Positions 5,567-6,719 of a stretch of DNA of 6,719 bases are shown piece by piece. A program made the translations under genes and the position numbers. A model generated the notes under the pieces. The model saw only the letters and a program-made list of their open reading frames with translations. It ran no database searches and was not told the DNA's origin. The stretch's first letter is position 1, and every line of letters starts with the position of its first letter. Location: NCBI GenBank assembly GCA_013362835.1, contig JABFVJ010000370.1:1-6719 (forward strand), written 5' to 3'. This DNA is from Nonomuraea sp. (GTDB lineage Bacteria; Actinomycetota; Actinomycetes; Streptosporangiales; Streptosporangiaceae).

Positions 5567-6719
5567 ATGAACACCCAAGCGCCGGAAAGGCTCGGCCCCT
5601 ACCGCATCGTCAGGAAGATCGGCGAGGGCGGCATGGGGGTCGTCCACCTCGGTCTCGACGGCGAGGGCCGCGAGGTCGCCATCAAGGTGCTGCACCCGCA
5701 CGTGGCCGCCGACCTCAAGGCGCGTGACCGCCTCACGCGCGAGGTCGAGACCATGCGCCGGGTGCGCAGCCCGCACGTCGCCGAGGTCATCGACGCCGAG
5801 CTGGTCGGGGGTCAGCCCTACGTCGTGACCCGCTTCGCGCCGGGCCGCACGCTTGAGGAGACCGTGCTGAGCGAGGGGGCTCTGGAGGCGCGGCAGGTCA
5901 TCAAGCTCGCCCAGGGGCTCTGCCAGGCGCTCGTGGCGATCCACGCGGCCGAGGTCATCCACCGCGACTTCAAGCCGTCCAACGTCATGCTGGTCAACGG
6001 CGAGCCGCTGGTCATCGACTTCGGCATCGCCCACCTGGTCAACGCGACCAGGCTGACCCAGACGGGCATGTTCGTCGGCACGCCCGGCTACCTCGCGCCC
6101 GAGATCATCCGCGACTCCGAGATCACCCAGGCGGCCGACGTGCACGCGCTGGCCTCGACGGTGTTCTTCGCCGCGACGGGCGCGCCGCCGTTCGGCACCG
6201 GCACGTTCGAGGCGGTCTGCTTCAACATCATGGAAGGGCGGGCCCAGCTCGACAAGGCGCCCGCCTGGCTGCGCGGCTGGCTGTCGCGGGCGCTCAAGGT
6301 CGATCCGGCCGCCCGGCCGGGCGCGCAGGAGCTCCTGCGGATGGCCAGGGCGCTCGATCCGTCGGTCACGTCGTTCAACGAGTACGAGGGGCCGACCGGC
6401 ACCAAGCGCATGGGCGGCGGCACCCGGGTCATGGACTCGTACGCCGACCTGCTGCCGCCGGTCGACTACCACAAGGCCGCGCCGCCGCCCCCGCCACCGC
6501 CGCCCGTACGGCGGGAGGAGCGACCGGCCAAGCGGCGGGAGGAGCGACCGCCGCCCTACGTGCCCGCGCCGATGCCGGCGAGGCCGGTCCCGCGCACCGA
6601 CCAGCGGGTGGCGGGCTACCCGGCGCCGCCGCAGCAGCCGCGTCCCTACGCGCCGCCGCCCCAGCCGAGGGGCTACACGCCGCCGCCGGCCGAGCGGAAG
6701 CGATACCTGTTCGGCAGCC
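5567..6719 (+). CDS. second PknB-like Ser/Thr protein kinase, partial (3' end outside window)
   Basis: The frame stays open to the window edge, giving 384 residues with no stop. All catalytic elements are present: GEGGMG (19-24), K40, E59, HRDFKPSN (132-139) with D134, DFG (151-153), APE (177-179), and the activation loop TQTGMFVGT (164-172) with T164 and T166 as likely autophosphorylation sites. The kinase domain runs to about residue 265. It is followed by a Pro-rich linker with eight consecutive prolines (306-313), two copies of RREERP (315-320, 323-328) and several YxPPP-like stretches. By analogy with its neighbour a membrane segment probably follows beyond the window; this is inference. 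Phe replaces the usual Leu after HRD (F135), a tolerated change. It is a close paralogue of the upstream kinase, 16 bp away, probably co-transcribed. Its C-terminal sensor, and so its signal, cannot be seen. Confidence 0.93.
   Translation, partial: MNTQAPERLGPYRIVRKIGEGGMGVVHLGLDGEGREVAIKVLHPHVAADLKARDRLTREVETMRRVRSPHVAEVIDAELVGGQPYVVTRFAPGRTLEETVLSEGALEARQVIKLAQGLCQALVAIHAAEVIHRDFKPSNVMLVNGEPLVIDFGIAHLVNATRLTQTGMFVGTPGYLAPEIIRDSEITQAADVHALASTVFFAATGAPPFGTGTFEAVCFNIMEGRAQLDKAPAWLRGWLSRALKVDPAARPGAQELLRMARALDPSVTSFNEYEGPTGTKRMGGGTRVMDSYADLLPPVDYHKAAPPPPPPPPVRREERPAKRREERPPPYVPAPMPARPVPRTDQRVAGYPAPPQQPRPYAPPPQPRGYTPPPAERKRYLFGS
6509..6550 (+). repeat. exact 18-bp direct repeat inside the second kinase linker
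   Basis: CGGCGGGAGGAGCGACCG occurs at 6509-6526 and 6533-6550, offset by 24 bp, so the frame is kept. It encodes the duplicated RREERP motif. The exact match suggests a recent local duplication in the disordered linker. Confidence 0.8.

Noticed and set aside
5528..6472. 314-codon minus-strand frame opposite the second kinase
   Set aside because: Antisense shadow resembling the one opposite the first kinase, which reflects the similarity of the two kinase genes, not a real gene.

Overview
The window is very GC-rich, all well-supported genes lie on the plus strand, and their codons end almost always in G or C. Gene content (DppA-type peptidase, Tat-exported flavin oxidase, PknB-like kinases with proline-rich linkers and membrane domains) points to a filamentous high-GC actinomycete. 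The frequent AGG arginine codons and the kinase style would fit Streptosporangiales such as Nonomuraea or Streptosporangium, but that placement is inference only.

Layout. Positions 26-868 encode an M55 family D-aminopeptidase (DppA-like). Positions 869-1336 hold no recognisable gene. Most of this stretch (about 907-1224) is a degenerate tandem repeat of 36-42 bp units that stays open in several frames; a 140-residue Ala/Val/Met-rich repeat protein (913-1335) is possible, and its stop lies one base before the next start. Positions 1337-2887 encode a Tat-signal flavin amine/L-amino acid oxidase-like enzyme. Positions 2952-3464 encode a YbaK/EbsC-family aminoacyl-tRNA deacylase. After a 142-bp gap containing a long inverted repeat come two related Ser/Thr kinases, 3607-5550 (complete, with a C-terminal multi-pass membrane region) and 5567 to the window edge (partial), 16 bp apart and probably co-transcribed.

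How the genes may work together. The first part has an amino acid theme: a peptidase acting on D-amino acid peptides, an exported flavin oxidase for amines or amino acids, and a tRNA proofreading enzyme. No gene proves a shared pathway, and the deacylase appears to have its own promoter. The kinase pair looks like a tandem duplication: stretches of the catalytic core are almost identical in DNA, while the linkers have diverged. I see no mobile element, RNA gene, CRISPR array or clear new system. The least explained items are the repeat tract at 907-1224 and the membrane sensor region of the first kinase.
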